A program made the position numbers and the translations under genes. The notes beneath the pieces are model-generated. The model worked only from the letters and a program-made list of their open reading frames with translations. It had not been told where the DNA came from and made no database searches. Shown in pieces: positions 8,452 through 16,084 of a stretch of 64,000 bases of DNA. Position 1 is the stretch's first letter. Every line of letters starts with the position of its first letter. This DNA comes from Streptomyces sp. NBC_00510 (GTDB taxonomy: Bacteria; Actinomycetota; Actinomycetes; Streptomycetales; Streptomycetaceae), in assembly GCA_036013505.1 (NCBI GenBank), contig CP107851.1, positions 7,302,001 through 7,366,000 on the forward strand, read 5' to 3'.

Positions 8452-8560
8452 GTCCCCTCCAGGAAGAGCTCGTTGCACGACCGGATCACCGGCATCCTCA
8501 CATCGTCGCAATGGACACGTCAATGATGCGGATCATGGGCGGCGTCGCCGTGCCGTCCCC

Positions 8561-9370
8561 TCAGGAGGCGTGCCGGCTGCGGGGGGTGCGCCGCGGAGGG
8601 TGGGTGAGGGTGATCTGCCGTACGAGCTGGTGGAAGCAGGACAGCGCCGCGACGGCGGGGAGGCTGGCGACGGTCCAGTCGGTGATCGTCCGGGGGGCGG
8701 AGGCGACGCAGAACAGGATCGCGAAGGCCGAGAAGAGCAGCACGACCGCCCAGGAGTGCGGGGCCCGGCGCTGGTGCAGCGCGGCCCGCAGGATCGACAA
8801 CGAGGCCACCATCCAGGGGCCGTAGACCAGCAGCGGCCACCAGCCCGCCAGCCCCGACGCCCCGTTGGTGGCGGCGATGTGGCGCAACGGGTCGTGGGCG
8901 ACCATCCCGCCGAGCACGCTCACCATGGCCACGATGGTGGCCGCGACCGCCGCGACGACGAAGCTGAGCGTCTGGGTCCGGGCCGCCTTCTGCCGCAGCG
9001 CCGCCCGGCGGATCCTGCGGTGCCGGTGCCGGGTGAGCGGCAGCTCGTGGGTCGCGGACTCCGGGGAGGGCGCGGCGAAGACGTCGTCGTCCTCCTCGTA
9101 GTCGTCCACCTCCTCCGCCTGAGGGGGTTCGAGGAGCTGGGCCAATTCCTCCTCGGACGTCCACGCCCCGTTCAGGACGTCGTAGTCCGGAGCGGAAAAG
9201 TAGCCGTTACCCGAAGTGTCGTCCGGGGCCTGGCGGGGACTGTAAATGGTGTGGCCGCTGAGGTGGTCCTCGTACGGCATGTCGTTCTCGAAGCGGAAAC
9301 GGTCCTGCAAAGGCGGCATGAAGGAATTCCTGTCGGGGCCGGGCGTGGGCGGGGGATACGGCGAATGCAC
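8561..9370 (-). CDS. DUF2637-type membrane protein
   Basis: About 269 residues from the GTG at 9370, three bases after the stop of the upstream gene; an ATG at 9319 with AGGA ahead is an equally plausible start giving 252 residues. The N-terminal half is acidic and Pro-rich (LAQLLEPPQAEEVDDYEEDDD), followed by the basic stretch RHRHRRIRRAALR. About four hydrophobic segments follow (TLSFVVAAVAATIVAMVSVL, WWPLLVYGPWMVASL, WAVVLLFSAFAILFCVA, ASLPAVAALSCF), the pattern of streptomycete DUF2637/SpdB-like proteins. Such proteins are often linked to plasmid spread or chromosomal regulators, but no transfer genes are near. The function is unknown. Confidence 0.75.
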   Translation of the reverse strand: MHSPYPPPTPGPDRNSFMPPLQDRFRFENDMPYEDHLSGHTIYSPRQAPDDTSGNGYFSAPDYDVLNGAWTSEEELAQLLEPPQAEEVDDYEEDDDVFAAPSPESATHELPLTRHRHRRIRRAALRQKAARTQTLSFVVAAVAATIVAMVSVLGGMVAHDPLRHIAATNGASGLAGWWPLLVYGPWMVASLSILRAALHQRRAPHSWAVVLLFSAFAILFCVASAPRTITDWTVASLPAVAALSCFHQLVRQITLTHPPRRTPRSRHAS

Positions 9371-9373
9371 GCC

Positions 9374-9688
9374 CTAATACCGCGCATCCAGATCGATGCC
9401 GGAGCAGCGGCGGATGAAATCCCCCTCGATGCCGACCATTTCGTTGGTGAACTGTTCCAGTTCCGAAGAGCAGTACACGAGTGGAATACGCTCCTCGCCA
9501 CGCTCGATGTAGGCGTCCGGACTCCGGCCGAAGAATCCCGCCGTTCCCGGGACGAAGACCCATTCCCCGAGGGGGACACCCTCCCTCGGGCGGTACGGAC
9601 GGCTGCGGCGGATGGGCGCCGGAACCGTCCGGGGGACCTCGTTCCCGGCCGGCGCACCTGGTGCGTTCTGGGAATCGACTGTGACCAC
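9374..9688 (-). CDS. Conserved-looking hypothetical protein (104 aa) coupled to DUF2637 gene
   Basis: A soluble 104-residue protein starting MVTVDSQNAPGAP (GTG at 9688, with GGGG just before). It has an Arg/Pro-rich first third (RRSRPYRPREG), then GEWVFVPGTAGFFGRSPDAYIERG and an acidic C-terminal part ELEQFTNEMVGIEGDF. No signal peptide, membrane helix or recognised domain is visible. Its stop is three bases before the GTG of the DUF2637 gene, so the two are probably one transcript and may act together. The region has noticeably more A/T at third positions than its neighbours (e.g. AAT and GAA codons). Confidence 0.65.
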   Translation of the reverse strand: MVTVDSQNAPGAPAGNEVPRTVPAPIRRSRPYRPREGVPLGEWVFVPGTAGFFGRSPDAYIERGEERIPLVYCSSELEQFTNEMVGIEGDFIRRCSGIDLDARY

Positions 9689-9806
9689 ATCCCCACAACG
9701 ACCCCCGCCCCGTGATGGAGTTGCGCCGTACGAGTGACCTCCGCCCCGTGTTCCGTGAGGTGTTGGCCCTGGCCACAGGCACCGGCGGGCACCCTAGGGT
9801 GACGCC

Positions 9807-11336
9807 ATGACCGAACCGACGCGCCGCCGCGCGGCCGCCCTGGAGCTCATCGACGCCGTCGTCGAGCCCGGCACCTGGCACGGCTGGGACGAGCCCGTGA
9901 CCGCCCTGCCCGGCTACCTCGACGACGCCGGGTACCGAGCCGACCTCGCCCGGGCACGGGAGCGCACCGGGCTCGACGAGTCGGTCGTCACCGGCGAGGG
10001 CAGGATCCGCGGCCGCCGGGTCGCCGTCGTCGTGGGCGAGTTCCGCTTCCTGGGCGGCTCGATCGGCGTCGCCGCGGGCGAACGCCTCGTACGGGCCGTC
10101 GAACGGGCCACCCGCGAGCGGCTGCCGCTGCTGGCCTCGCCCGCCTCGGGCGGGACGCGGATGCAGGAGGGCACCATCGCGTTCCTGCAGATGGTCAAGG
10201 TCGCGGCGGCCATCACCGACCACAAGGCCGCAGGCCTGCCGTACCTGGTCCACCTGCGGCACCCGACCACGGGCGGGGTCTTCGCGTCCTGGGGCTCCCT
10301 CGGACACGTCACCGCCGCCGAACCCGGCGCGCTCATCGGCTTCCTCGGCCCGCGGGTCCACGAGGCCCTGTACGGCGAGGAGTTCCCGTCCGGCGTCCAG
10401 GTCGCGGAGAACCTGCTGGCCAACGGCATCGTGGACGCCGTCCTGCCCTCCGCGGAACTCGCGGACGCCGCGGCACGCGTCCTCGGGGTGCTGTGCGGCG
10501 ACACGGCGGGTGTCCCGGACACCGGCGGGGCCGGGCCCGATCCGGCGCCCGGCGTCCCCGCCCCTCCGGCCGCGGAGTCCATCCGGCGCTCACGGCGGCC
10601 CGAACGGCCGGGGCTGCGCGCCCTGCTGGCGGCGGCGGCCCGGGACGTGGCCCCGCTCAGCGGCACCGGCGCCGGGGAGCGGGACCCCGGACTCCTGCTC
10701 GCGCTCGCCCGGATCGGCGGCACGCCCTGCGTCGTCCTCGGCCACGACCGGCGGGAGACCGCCGACGGGCGGCCGCCCGCGCTCGGCCCCGCCGGCCTGC
10801 GGGTCGCCCGCCGCGGCATGGGCATCGCGGCGGAACTGGACCTGCCGCTGCTGTCCGTGGTCGATACCGCGGGTGCCGCGCTGTCCCGGGAGGCCGAGGA
10901 GGGCGGCCTGGCGGGCGAGATCGCCCGCTCCCTCGCCGACCTGATGACCGTGCCCGCGCCCACGCTGTGCCTGCTGCTCGGACAGGGCGCCGGCGGGGGC
11001 GCGCTCGCGCTGCTGCCCGCGGACCGGGTGGTGGCCGCGCGGCACGCCTGGCTCTCCCCGCTGCCGCCGGAGGGGGCCTCGGCGATCCTGTACCGGACGA
11101 CGGAACGGGCGTACGAGGTGGCCGGGCGTCAGGGGGTGCGGTCGGCGGACCTGGCGGCGCACGGGATCGTCGACCGGGTGGTGGAGGAGACGCCCGACGC
11201 GGCGGACGAGCCCGAGGCGTTCCTGGCCCGCCTCGGCGCGGTCCTGGGTGCCGAACTCGCGGCCCTGCGCGCCCACCCCCGTGCCGTCCGCCTCGCCGCC
11301 CGCCGTACCCGCTACCGGAACCTGGGCCTGGGCTGA
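9807..11336 (+). CDS. Fused acyl-CoA carboxylase carboxyltransferase (alpha/beta, AccD3-like)
   Basis: A 509-residue carboxyltransferase that should move a carboxyl group from biotin to an acyl-CoA. The first half has the beta-type crotonase fold (VVGEFRFLGGSIGVAAGERLV, ASGGTRMQEGTIAFLQM, HPTTGGVFASWGSLGHVTAAEPGALIGFLGPRV). The second half carries the alpha-type half (LSVVDTAGAALSREAEEGGLAGEIA and GQGAGGGALALLPADRVVAA). There is no N-terminal zinc finger. Mycobacterial AccD3 has the same layout. No biotin carrier or carboxylase gene is nearby, so partners must be encoded elsewhere. The ATG at 9807 follows AGGGTGAC. The acyl-CoA substrate cannot be read from the sequence. Confidence 0.88.
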   Translation: MTEPTRRRAAALELIDAVVEPGTWHGWDEPVTALPGYLDDAGYRADLARARERTGLDESVVTGEGRIRGRRVAVVVGEFRFLGGSIGVAAGERLVRAVERATRERLPLLASPASGGTRMQEGTIAFLQMVKVAAAITDHKAAGLPYLVHLRHPTTGGVFASWGSLGHVTAAEPGALIGFLGPRVHEALYGEEFPSGVQVAENLLANGIVDAVLPSAELADAAARVLGVLCGDTAGVPDTGGAGPDPAPGVPAPPAAESIRRSRRPERPGLRALLAAAARDVAPLSGTGAGERDPGLLLALARIGGTPCVVLGHDRRETADGRPPALGPAGLRVARRGMGIAAELDLPLLSVVDTAGAALSREAEEGGLAGEIARSLADLMTVPAPTLCLLLGQGAGGGALALLPADRVVAARHAWLSPLPPEGASAILYRTTERAYEVAGRQGVRSADLAAHGIVDRVVEETPDAADEPEAFLARLGAVLGAELAALRAHPRAVRLAARRTRYRNLGLG

Positions 11337-11631
11337 CGCTCCTTCCGCGGGAGACGTTCCGCGCCGAGGGGGCGGGGATCCGGGCCGGGGGAAGCCGGTG
11401 GTGCCGGTGTGGAGGGTGGCCCCGTGCGGGAGGCGTTGGCGTCCGCGGACGGTGGGGGTGGTTCCGCTCAGGACGTGGTGGGTTCTGCCGCGCCTTCCTC
11501 GGGGGATCGCCACGAGGCCGTCGTGATGCGGACCTGACCCGGCCGTTTCGGTGGCGGACCGCCCGTCCGCGTCCGCCGGTCCCGGCGGGGAAGCACGGGG
11601 CTTTGTCAGTGGGGGGTGGAAGGATCACGGG

Positions 11632-12798
11632 GTGGGCGAACTCAGCAGTGACACGTACTGGGACACCGTGGCCGACCGCTTCGACGAGGAGCCCGACCAC
11701 GGCTTGCGGGACCCCGCCGTGCGGGAGGCGTGGGCGGCGCGGCTGCGGACGTGGCTGCCCGGCACCCCGGCGGACGTGCTCGACCTCGGGTGCGGCACGG
11801 GCAGCCTCGCGCGGCTCGCCGCCGAGCAGGGGCACCGGGTGACCGCCGTCGACCGCTCCCCGCGCATGGCCGCGCTCGCCCGGGCGAAGCTGGCCGGCAC
11901 CGGGGCCCGCGTCCTGCTCGGGGACGCGACCGAACCGCCCGTCGCGCCGGGCCGGTTCGACGTGGTGCTCGTCCGGCACCTGCTGTGGGCGCTGCCCGAC
12001 CCCGTGGCCGCGTTGCGCCGCTGGGCCCGGCTGCTGCGCCGCGGCGGACGCCTCGTGCTGGTCGAGGGGCGCTGGGGAGAGGCCGAGCCGGTGGGCATCC
12101 GCGCCGCCGAACTGGCCGCGATGGTACGGCCGCTCGCCGAGCACACCGAGGTCGAGCAGCTCGCCCACGACACCGCGCTGTGGGGCGGCCCGGTCCGCGA
12201 CGAGCGCTACGCCGCGGTCGTGCGGATCAAGCAGCCCCGCAGGCACACGGAGATCGTCGACGTCCACCTCGTCCTCCGCCGCGGCGACGAGGTCCTGCTC
12301 GGCCGCCGCGTCAACACCGGTTACGCCGACGGGCTGCTGCACGCCCCCTCCGGCCACGTCGAGGACGACGAGGACGTCCTGACCGCCCTGGTCCGCGAGG
12401 CCCACGAGGAGGTGGGCGTCGTGCTGCGCCCCGAGGACGTCGCCGTCGCCCTGGTCATGCAGCACCGCGCGCCCGGCGGGGGCGAGCGCATCGGCTGGTT
12501 CTTCGAGGCGGACGGCGGCGTCCACGAGCCGGTCAACCGCGAGCCGGAGAAGTGCTCGGAGCTCGGCTGGTTCCCCCTGGACGCGCTGCCGGACGACATG
12601 GTGGCGTACTGCAGGGCGGGCCTGGAGGCGTACCGCGCGGGCGAGCGTTTCGTGCTGCACCTGCACGAGCCGGGGGACGCGATCGCCCACGACCCGGCGG
12701 GGCCCGGCCGCGCCGTCGTCCTCGCGGACGGTGCGTGCAGCACAATGGCCGCGACAAACAGCGCTGCCCCGTCCCGCCGGGAGGACGACACACCGTGA
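11632..12798 (+). CDS. SAM-dependent methyltransferase fused to NUDIX hydrolase
   Basis: A 388-residue two-domain protein. Residues from about 10 to 200 are a class I methyltransferase, with the SAM loop VLDLGCGTGSLARLA and the acidic VTAVDRS strand. From about residue 205 (IVDVHLVLRRGDEVLLGRR) a NUDIX domain follows, with the box GHVEDDEDVLTALVREAHEEVGV, which carries the RE..EE metal ligands. The GTG at 11632 has GGAAGGA seven bases ahead; the frame is open upstream to 11551 but without a site. The NUDIX module would cleave a nucleoside-diphosphate-linked compound, but what is methylated is unknown. Its stop overlaps the GntR start (GTGA), so the two are coupled. Some C-terminal residues are low complexity. 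Confidence 0.9.
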   Translation: MGELSSDTYWDTVADRFDEEPDHGLRDPAVREAWAARLRTWLPGTPADVLDLGCGTGSLARLAAEQGHRVTAVDRSPRMAALARAKLAGTGARVLLGDATEPPVAPGRFDVVLVRHLLWALPDPVAALRRWARLLRRGGRLVLVEGRWGEAEPVGIRAAELAAMVRPLAEHTEVEQLAHDTALWGGPVRDERYAAVVRIKQPRRHTEIVDVHLVLRRGDEVLLGRRVNTGYADGLLHAPSGHVEDDEDVLTALVREAHEEVGVVLRPEDVAVALVMQHRAPGGGERIGWFFEADGGVHEPVNREPEKCSELGWFPLDALPDDMVAYCRAGLEAYRAGERFVLHLHEPGDAIAHDPAGPGRAVVLADGACSTMAATNSAAPSRREDDTP

Positions 12799-13169
12799 GC
12801 CTCAAGATCACCGTCAGGCCGGACGCGGCCGCCGCGCCCTACGAGCAACTGCGCGAGCAGATCGCGGACCAGGCCCGTTCGGGGGCCCTCCCGGTCGGCT
12901 ACCGGCTGCCCACCGTCCGCGGTCTCGCGGACGACCTCGGCCTGGCGGCCAACACCGTGGCCAAGGCCTACCGCGCCCTGGAGGCGGACGGTGTGATCGA
13001 GACCCGCGGCCGCAACGGCACCTTCGTCGCGGCCGCGGGCGACGCCGCCACCCGTGAGGCGGCCGCCGCCGCGTCGGCCTACGCCCAGCGCGTGCGGCGC
13101 CTCGGCCTGGACCGCGCCGCCGCCGAAGCAGCCGTGCGGGACGCGCTGCGCGCCGCGTACGAGGCGTAG
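12795..13169 (+). CDS. Short GntR regulator (YtrA/YhcF type)
   Basis: A 124-residue DNA-binding protein starting with the GTG that overlaps the preceding stop. The winged helix is clear (APYEQLREQIADQARSGALPVGYRLPTVRGLADDLGLAANTVAKAYRALEADGVIETRGRNGTFV). It has only a short helical tail and no large ligand domain, as in the YtrA subfamily. Such proteins commonly control the operon that encodes them, so it may regulate the methyltransferase-NUDIX gene. No obvious palindromic operator was seen in the 295-base space before that gene. Confidence 0.92.
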   Translation: MSLKITVRPDAAAAPYEQLREQIADQARSGALPVGYRLPTVRGLADDLGLAANTVAKAYRALEADGVIETRGRNGTFVAAAGDAATREAAAAASAYAQRVRRLGLDRAAAEAAVRDALRAAYEA

Positions 13170-13179
13170 CGCGCGCCGC

Positions 13180-13722
13180 TCACAGCAGTCCGGCGAGTTT
13201 GTACAGCGCCAGCGAACCGGCGACCGCGACGTTGAGGCTGGCGCCCATGCCGACCATGGGGATCTCGACGGCGAGGTCGAGCAGGTCGAGCGCTTCCGGC
13301 GGGATGCCCTGCCGCTCGTGCCCGAGCACGACGACCGTGGTGCGCCGCGCGGCCGGCAGGTCCGCCAGCCGGACCGCCTCGTCGGCGAGTTCGACCCCGA
13401 CGACGTGCGCTCCGCGGTCGCGCTGCCGCTGCAGCCAGCCCAGGGGATCGCCGGTCCAGTGCACGCAGGCGGGCCGCCGCAGGGTGTTGCCGCGGGCGAG
13501 CGCCTCCGGCACCCAGGGGAAGCGCGGGACGACCAGGCACGCGCCGACGGCGTCGCAGGTGCGCAGCAGCGTCCCCAGGTTGGCGCCGTGCAGCGGCCAC
13601 AGCGGCGCCGCGTACAGGTGGTCCCAGCAGTCGTGCGACCGCGGGCGGCGACTGCGGCGCAGTTCCGCCGGGGTGCGGGTCCGTATCCTCCCCTTCGCGC
13701 CGCCGGGGGGACCCCCGGCCAT
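13180..13722 (-). CDS. SpoU/TrmH-family RNA 2'-O-methyltransferase
   Basis: A 180-residue SPOUT methyltransferase. NLGTLLRTCDAVGACLVVP is motif 1, TTVVVLGHERQGIPPEAL is motif 2, and VEIPMVGMGASLNVAVAGSLALYKL is the C-terminal motif 3, which forms the SAM-binding knot. The ATG at 13722 overlaps the stop of the ATPase gene by one base, so the two are coupled. The target RNA (tRNA or rRNA ribose) cannot be told from sequence. The N-terminal approximately 35 residues are basic (RIRTRTPAELRRSRRPRS), useful for RNA contact. Confidence 0.9.
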   Translation of the reverse strand: MAGGPPGGAKGRIRTRTPAELRRSRRPRSHDCWDHLYAAPLWPLHGANLGTLLRTCDAVGACLVVPRFPWVPEALARGNTLRRPACVHWTGDPLGWLQRQRDRGAHVVGVELADEAVRLADLPAARRTTVVVLGHERQGIPPEALDLLDLAVEIPMVGMGASLNVAVAGSLALYKLAGLL

Positions 13723-14846
13723 CAGAGGTAGAGGCCTCCGGAGGCGGAGGCCGGGGTCGTCTGGTGGGGGAGCGCGGTGCCGCCGGAGGAGGAGGCGCCG
13801 CGGCGCAGGGCGTAGAGCTCCGCGAGCGTGGCACCGTCCCGGCCGATGCCCTCGGACGTGCCGAGCCAGCCGGTCGCCTCGGTGCGGGTCAGCGGGCCCA
13901 CCTCGATCCGGGCCAGGCAGCGCCCGGGGCGGACCACCGCCGGGTGCAGCCGCTCCAGGTCCTCGTTGGTCGTGATGCCGACCAGGACGTTGCGGCCCTG
14001 GCCGAGCAGGCCGTCGGTGAGGTTGAGCAGACGGGACAGCGCCTGGCCGGTCTGGTGCTTGGCCTGGCCGCGGATGAGTTCGTCGCAGTCCTCCAGCAGC
14101 AGCAGCCGCCAGCGGCCCGGCCCTTCGGTGTCGTCCTCGCCGATGGCGATCTCCATCAGGTAGCCGACGTCGTTGAAGAGCACCTCGGGGTCGAGGACGC
14201 AGTCCACCTGGCACCAGTCGCGCCAGGCGCGGGCCAGCGTGCGCAGCGCGGAGGTCTTGCCGGTGCCCGGCGGGCCGTGCAGGAGCAGCAGCCGGCCGCT
14301 GACGTCGGCGGCGGTGAGCTTCATCAGCCCGTCCATGGCCTCCGCCACCGGCGCGGTGTAGTTGCCCCGCACGTCGTCCCAGGGGGCGGCGCTGATCTGC
14401 CGCGTGATGCGGTGCGGCCCGCGGCGCGGGGCGACGTACCAGAAGCCCATGGTCACGTCGTCGGGCTGCGGTTCCGGCTGGTCCTCGGCGTCCTCGACGG
14501 CCTCGGCCAGGACGCGCTGCGCCACTTCCTCGGTGACCGCCGTCACCGTCACGTCGGCACGGCGGTGCCAGCGCGAGACGAGGATCGTCCAGCCGTCGCC
14601 CTCGGCGAGGGTCGCGCCGCGGTCCTTGTCCCGCGCGGAGCGCAGCACCGACCCGCCGCCCGGGACGAGCGTCAGTCCCGACTTGACCCGGTCCAGGGAC
14701 GTGCCGCACGAGTAGGGCTGCTCGCCGGTGACGAAGCGGCTCAGGAACAGGGCGTCGATGGCATCGGACGGCGAGTCGTCGTCGTTCATGCCGAGACGGA
14801 TGGACAGGGCGCGATGCGGGGGCGTTGCGTCGGGCATGTCGCTCAT
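13722..14846 (-). CDS. AAA-type ATPase with N-terminal DUF5925 domain
   Basis: About 374 residues from the ATG at 14846 (MSDMPDATPP; weak GGA-type site). The N-terminal half (SDAIDALFLSRFVTGEQPYSCGTSL...) resembles DUF5925. The ATPase core has Walker A (LLLHGPPGTGKTSALRTL), Walker B (WRLLLLEDCDELI), a sensor region (NVLVGITTNEDLERLHPAVVRPGRC) and an Arg-rich end, as in classical AAA proteins. The very end is a Ser/Gly-rich tail. The role is unknown; AAA proteins usually remodel a partner, here perhaps one bound by the DUF5925 domain. It is the first gene of the pair with the SpoU methyltransferase. Confidence 0.85.
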   Translation of the reverse strand: MSDMPDATPPHRALSIRLGMNDDDSPSDAIDALFLSRFVTGEQPYSCGTSLDRVKSGLTLVPGGGSVLRSARDKDRGATLAEGDGWTILVSRWHRRADVTVTAVTEEVAQRVLAEAVEDAEDQPEPQPDDVTMGFWYVAPRRGPHRITRQISAAPWDDVRGNYTAPVAEAMDGLMKLTAADVSGRLLLLHGPPGTGKTSALRTLARAWRDWCQVDCVLDPEVLFNDVGYLMEIAIGEDDTEGPGRWRLLLLEDCDELIRGQAKHQTGQALSRLLNLTDGLLGQGRNVLVGITTNEDLERLHPAVVRPGRCLARIEVGPLTRTEATGWLGTSEGIGRDGATLAELYALRRGASSSGGTALPHQTTPASASGGLYL

Positions 14847-15201
14847 GATCCGGCACGGGGTCCGCGTCCGCACCGGGTTTTCGCGCAGTGGCGGAATCCC
14901 TGGGAATCCCTGAACGCCCGGTGAAACCGGGCCGATCCGGGCACAGCGGCGGTTCATGAGGTACCGGGCGTCCAGCCCGGGGTGGTGTGTTCGGGCGGTG
15001 CCGCCGCCGGCGCCCCTAAAGGGCGTGCCAACTACGGGAGTAGAGCCCACCGGCCGAGACGGCGTCACTTCCGGTGCACGCAGCGGCGATCACGGACAGC
15101 TCGCAGAATGTCCATGTCAAGAAATCTTGGCATGGACACTTCCCGAACGTGTTACTGCGCGGTACGAAAGATGCGGCAGAGATCCTGCTAAGGGAGGTTC
15201 C
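14847..15201. other. Intergenic region between divergent ATPase and SGNH lipase genes
   Basis: No coding sequence is supported here. It contains short hairpins (CCCGGT/ACCGGG near 14920, CGCCC/GGGCG near 15015), a direct repeat of GGAATCCCTG near 14892 and the large dyad listed separately. The lipase ribosome site AGGGAGG is at 15191-15197. I looked for a cyclic-di-AMP-type riboswitch and did not recognise one. Confidence 0.5.
15109..15138. promoter_or_regulatory. 30-bp inverted repeat upstream of SGNH lipase
   Basis: TGTCCATGTCAAGA and TCTTGGCATGGACA are 14-base arms separated by AA; only one position fails and it is a G-T wobble. It is about half A/T in a region far richer in G/C and ends 63 bases before the lipase ATG. 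It may be an operator for a dimeric repressor or activator. Confidence 0.6.
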
Positions 15202-15993
15202 ATGAGACTGTCCCGTTTCGTGTCAGCCGCATCCGCACTTCTCCTTACCGCCGTACTCGCCCTGGTTGGTGCCGGTTCCGCCCGAGCCGCCGGCCCCGTC
15301 TACGTGGCCCTGGGCGACTCGTACTCCGCCGGCGTCGGGTCCGGCAGCTACGACGGCTCGAGCGGCAGCTGCTATCGCAGCAGCAAGGCGTTCCCCCGGC
15401 TGTGGGCGAACGCGCATAGCCCGTCCGGGTTCTCTTTCACCGCGTGTTCCGGAGCGACCACGACCGACGTGCTCAACAACCAGCTCGGTCCGCTCAACGC
15501 CTCGACGACCCTGGTCAGCATCAGCATCGGCGGCAACGACGCCGGCTTCGCCGACGTGATGACCACCTGCGTCCTCAGCTCCGACAGCACCTGCCTCAGC
15601 CGTATCAACCAGGCCAGGGACTTCGCCAACAACCAACTGCCCGCACGGCTCGACTCCGTCTACAACGCCATCAGCTCCAGGTCCCCTTCGGCCCGGGTCG
15701 TCGTCCTCGGCTACCCGCGCTTCTACAAGCTGGGCGCCACCTGCATCGGCCTCAGCGAGACCAAGCGCAGGGCCATAAACGACGCGGCCGACCTCCTCGA
15801 CACCGTCACCGCCAAGCGCGCCGCCGACCACGGCTTCGCCTTCGCCGACGTCCGCGGCACCTTCACCGGGCACGAGCTCTGCTCGGGCTCGGCCTGGCTG
15901 CACAGCCTCACCCTCCCCGTCTACGAGTCCTACCACCCCACCGCCTCCGGCCAGTCCGGCGGCTACCTGCCGGTGTTCACCTCCGCCGCGTGA
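15202..15993 (+). CDS. Secreted SGNH (GDSL) lipase/esterase
   Basis: A 263-residue exported hydrolase. The ATG at 15202 follows AGGGAGG. The signal peptide is MRLSRFVSAASALLLTAVLALVG... with cleavage near ARAA. Block I is VALGDSYSAGVG (catalytic Ser), block III is SIGGNDAGF (oxyanion Gly/Asn), and block V is SYHPTASGQ (catalytic His). Six mature cysteines suggest three disulfides, the pattern of the streptomycete extracellular SGNH lipases (S. rimosus/S. coelicolor type). It is monocistronic and followed by a strong hairpin. The 30-bp dyad upstream suggests specific control. It should act on medium-chain esters outside the cell. Confidence 0.95.
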   Translation: MRLSRFVSAASALLLTAVLALVGAGSARAAGPVYVALGDSYSAGVGSGSYDGSSGSCYRSSKAFPRLWANAHSPSGFSFTACSGATTTDVLNNQLGPLNASTTLVSISIGGNDAGFADVMTTCVLSSDSTCLSRINQARDFANNQLPARLDSVYNAISSRSPSARVVVLGYPRFYKLGATCIGLSETKRRAINDAADLLDTVTAKRAADHGFAFADVRGTFTGHELCSGSAWLHSLTLPVYESYHPTASGQSGGYLPVFTSAA

Positions 15994-16033
15994 CCCGCGG
16001 CACGGCAGCGCGGAGCACCCGGACGACGTGAGA

Positions 16034-16067
16034 CGAGGGGTGCCGGGCCACCGCCCGGCACCCCTCG
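16034..16067. terminator. Bidirectional terminator hairpin
   Basis: CGAGGGGTGCCGGGC pairs perfectly with 16053-16067 (15 pairs) across a four-base loop. It sits between the convergent SGNH lipase (ends 15993) and the Ser/Thr kinase gene (ends 16085), and can serve both. Confidence 0.85.
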
Positions 16068-16084
16068 CCCGTGCCGGCGCTGCC

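Noticed and set aside
14847..15201. A riboswitch before the SGNH lipase
   Set aside because: Several short hairpins exist but none match the ydaO/c-di-AMP or other Streptomyces riboswitch patterns that I know; the dyad is better read as a DNA operator.
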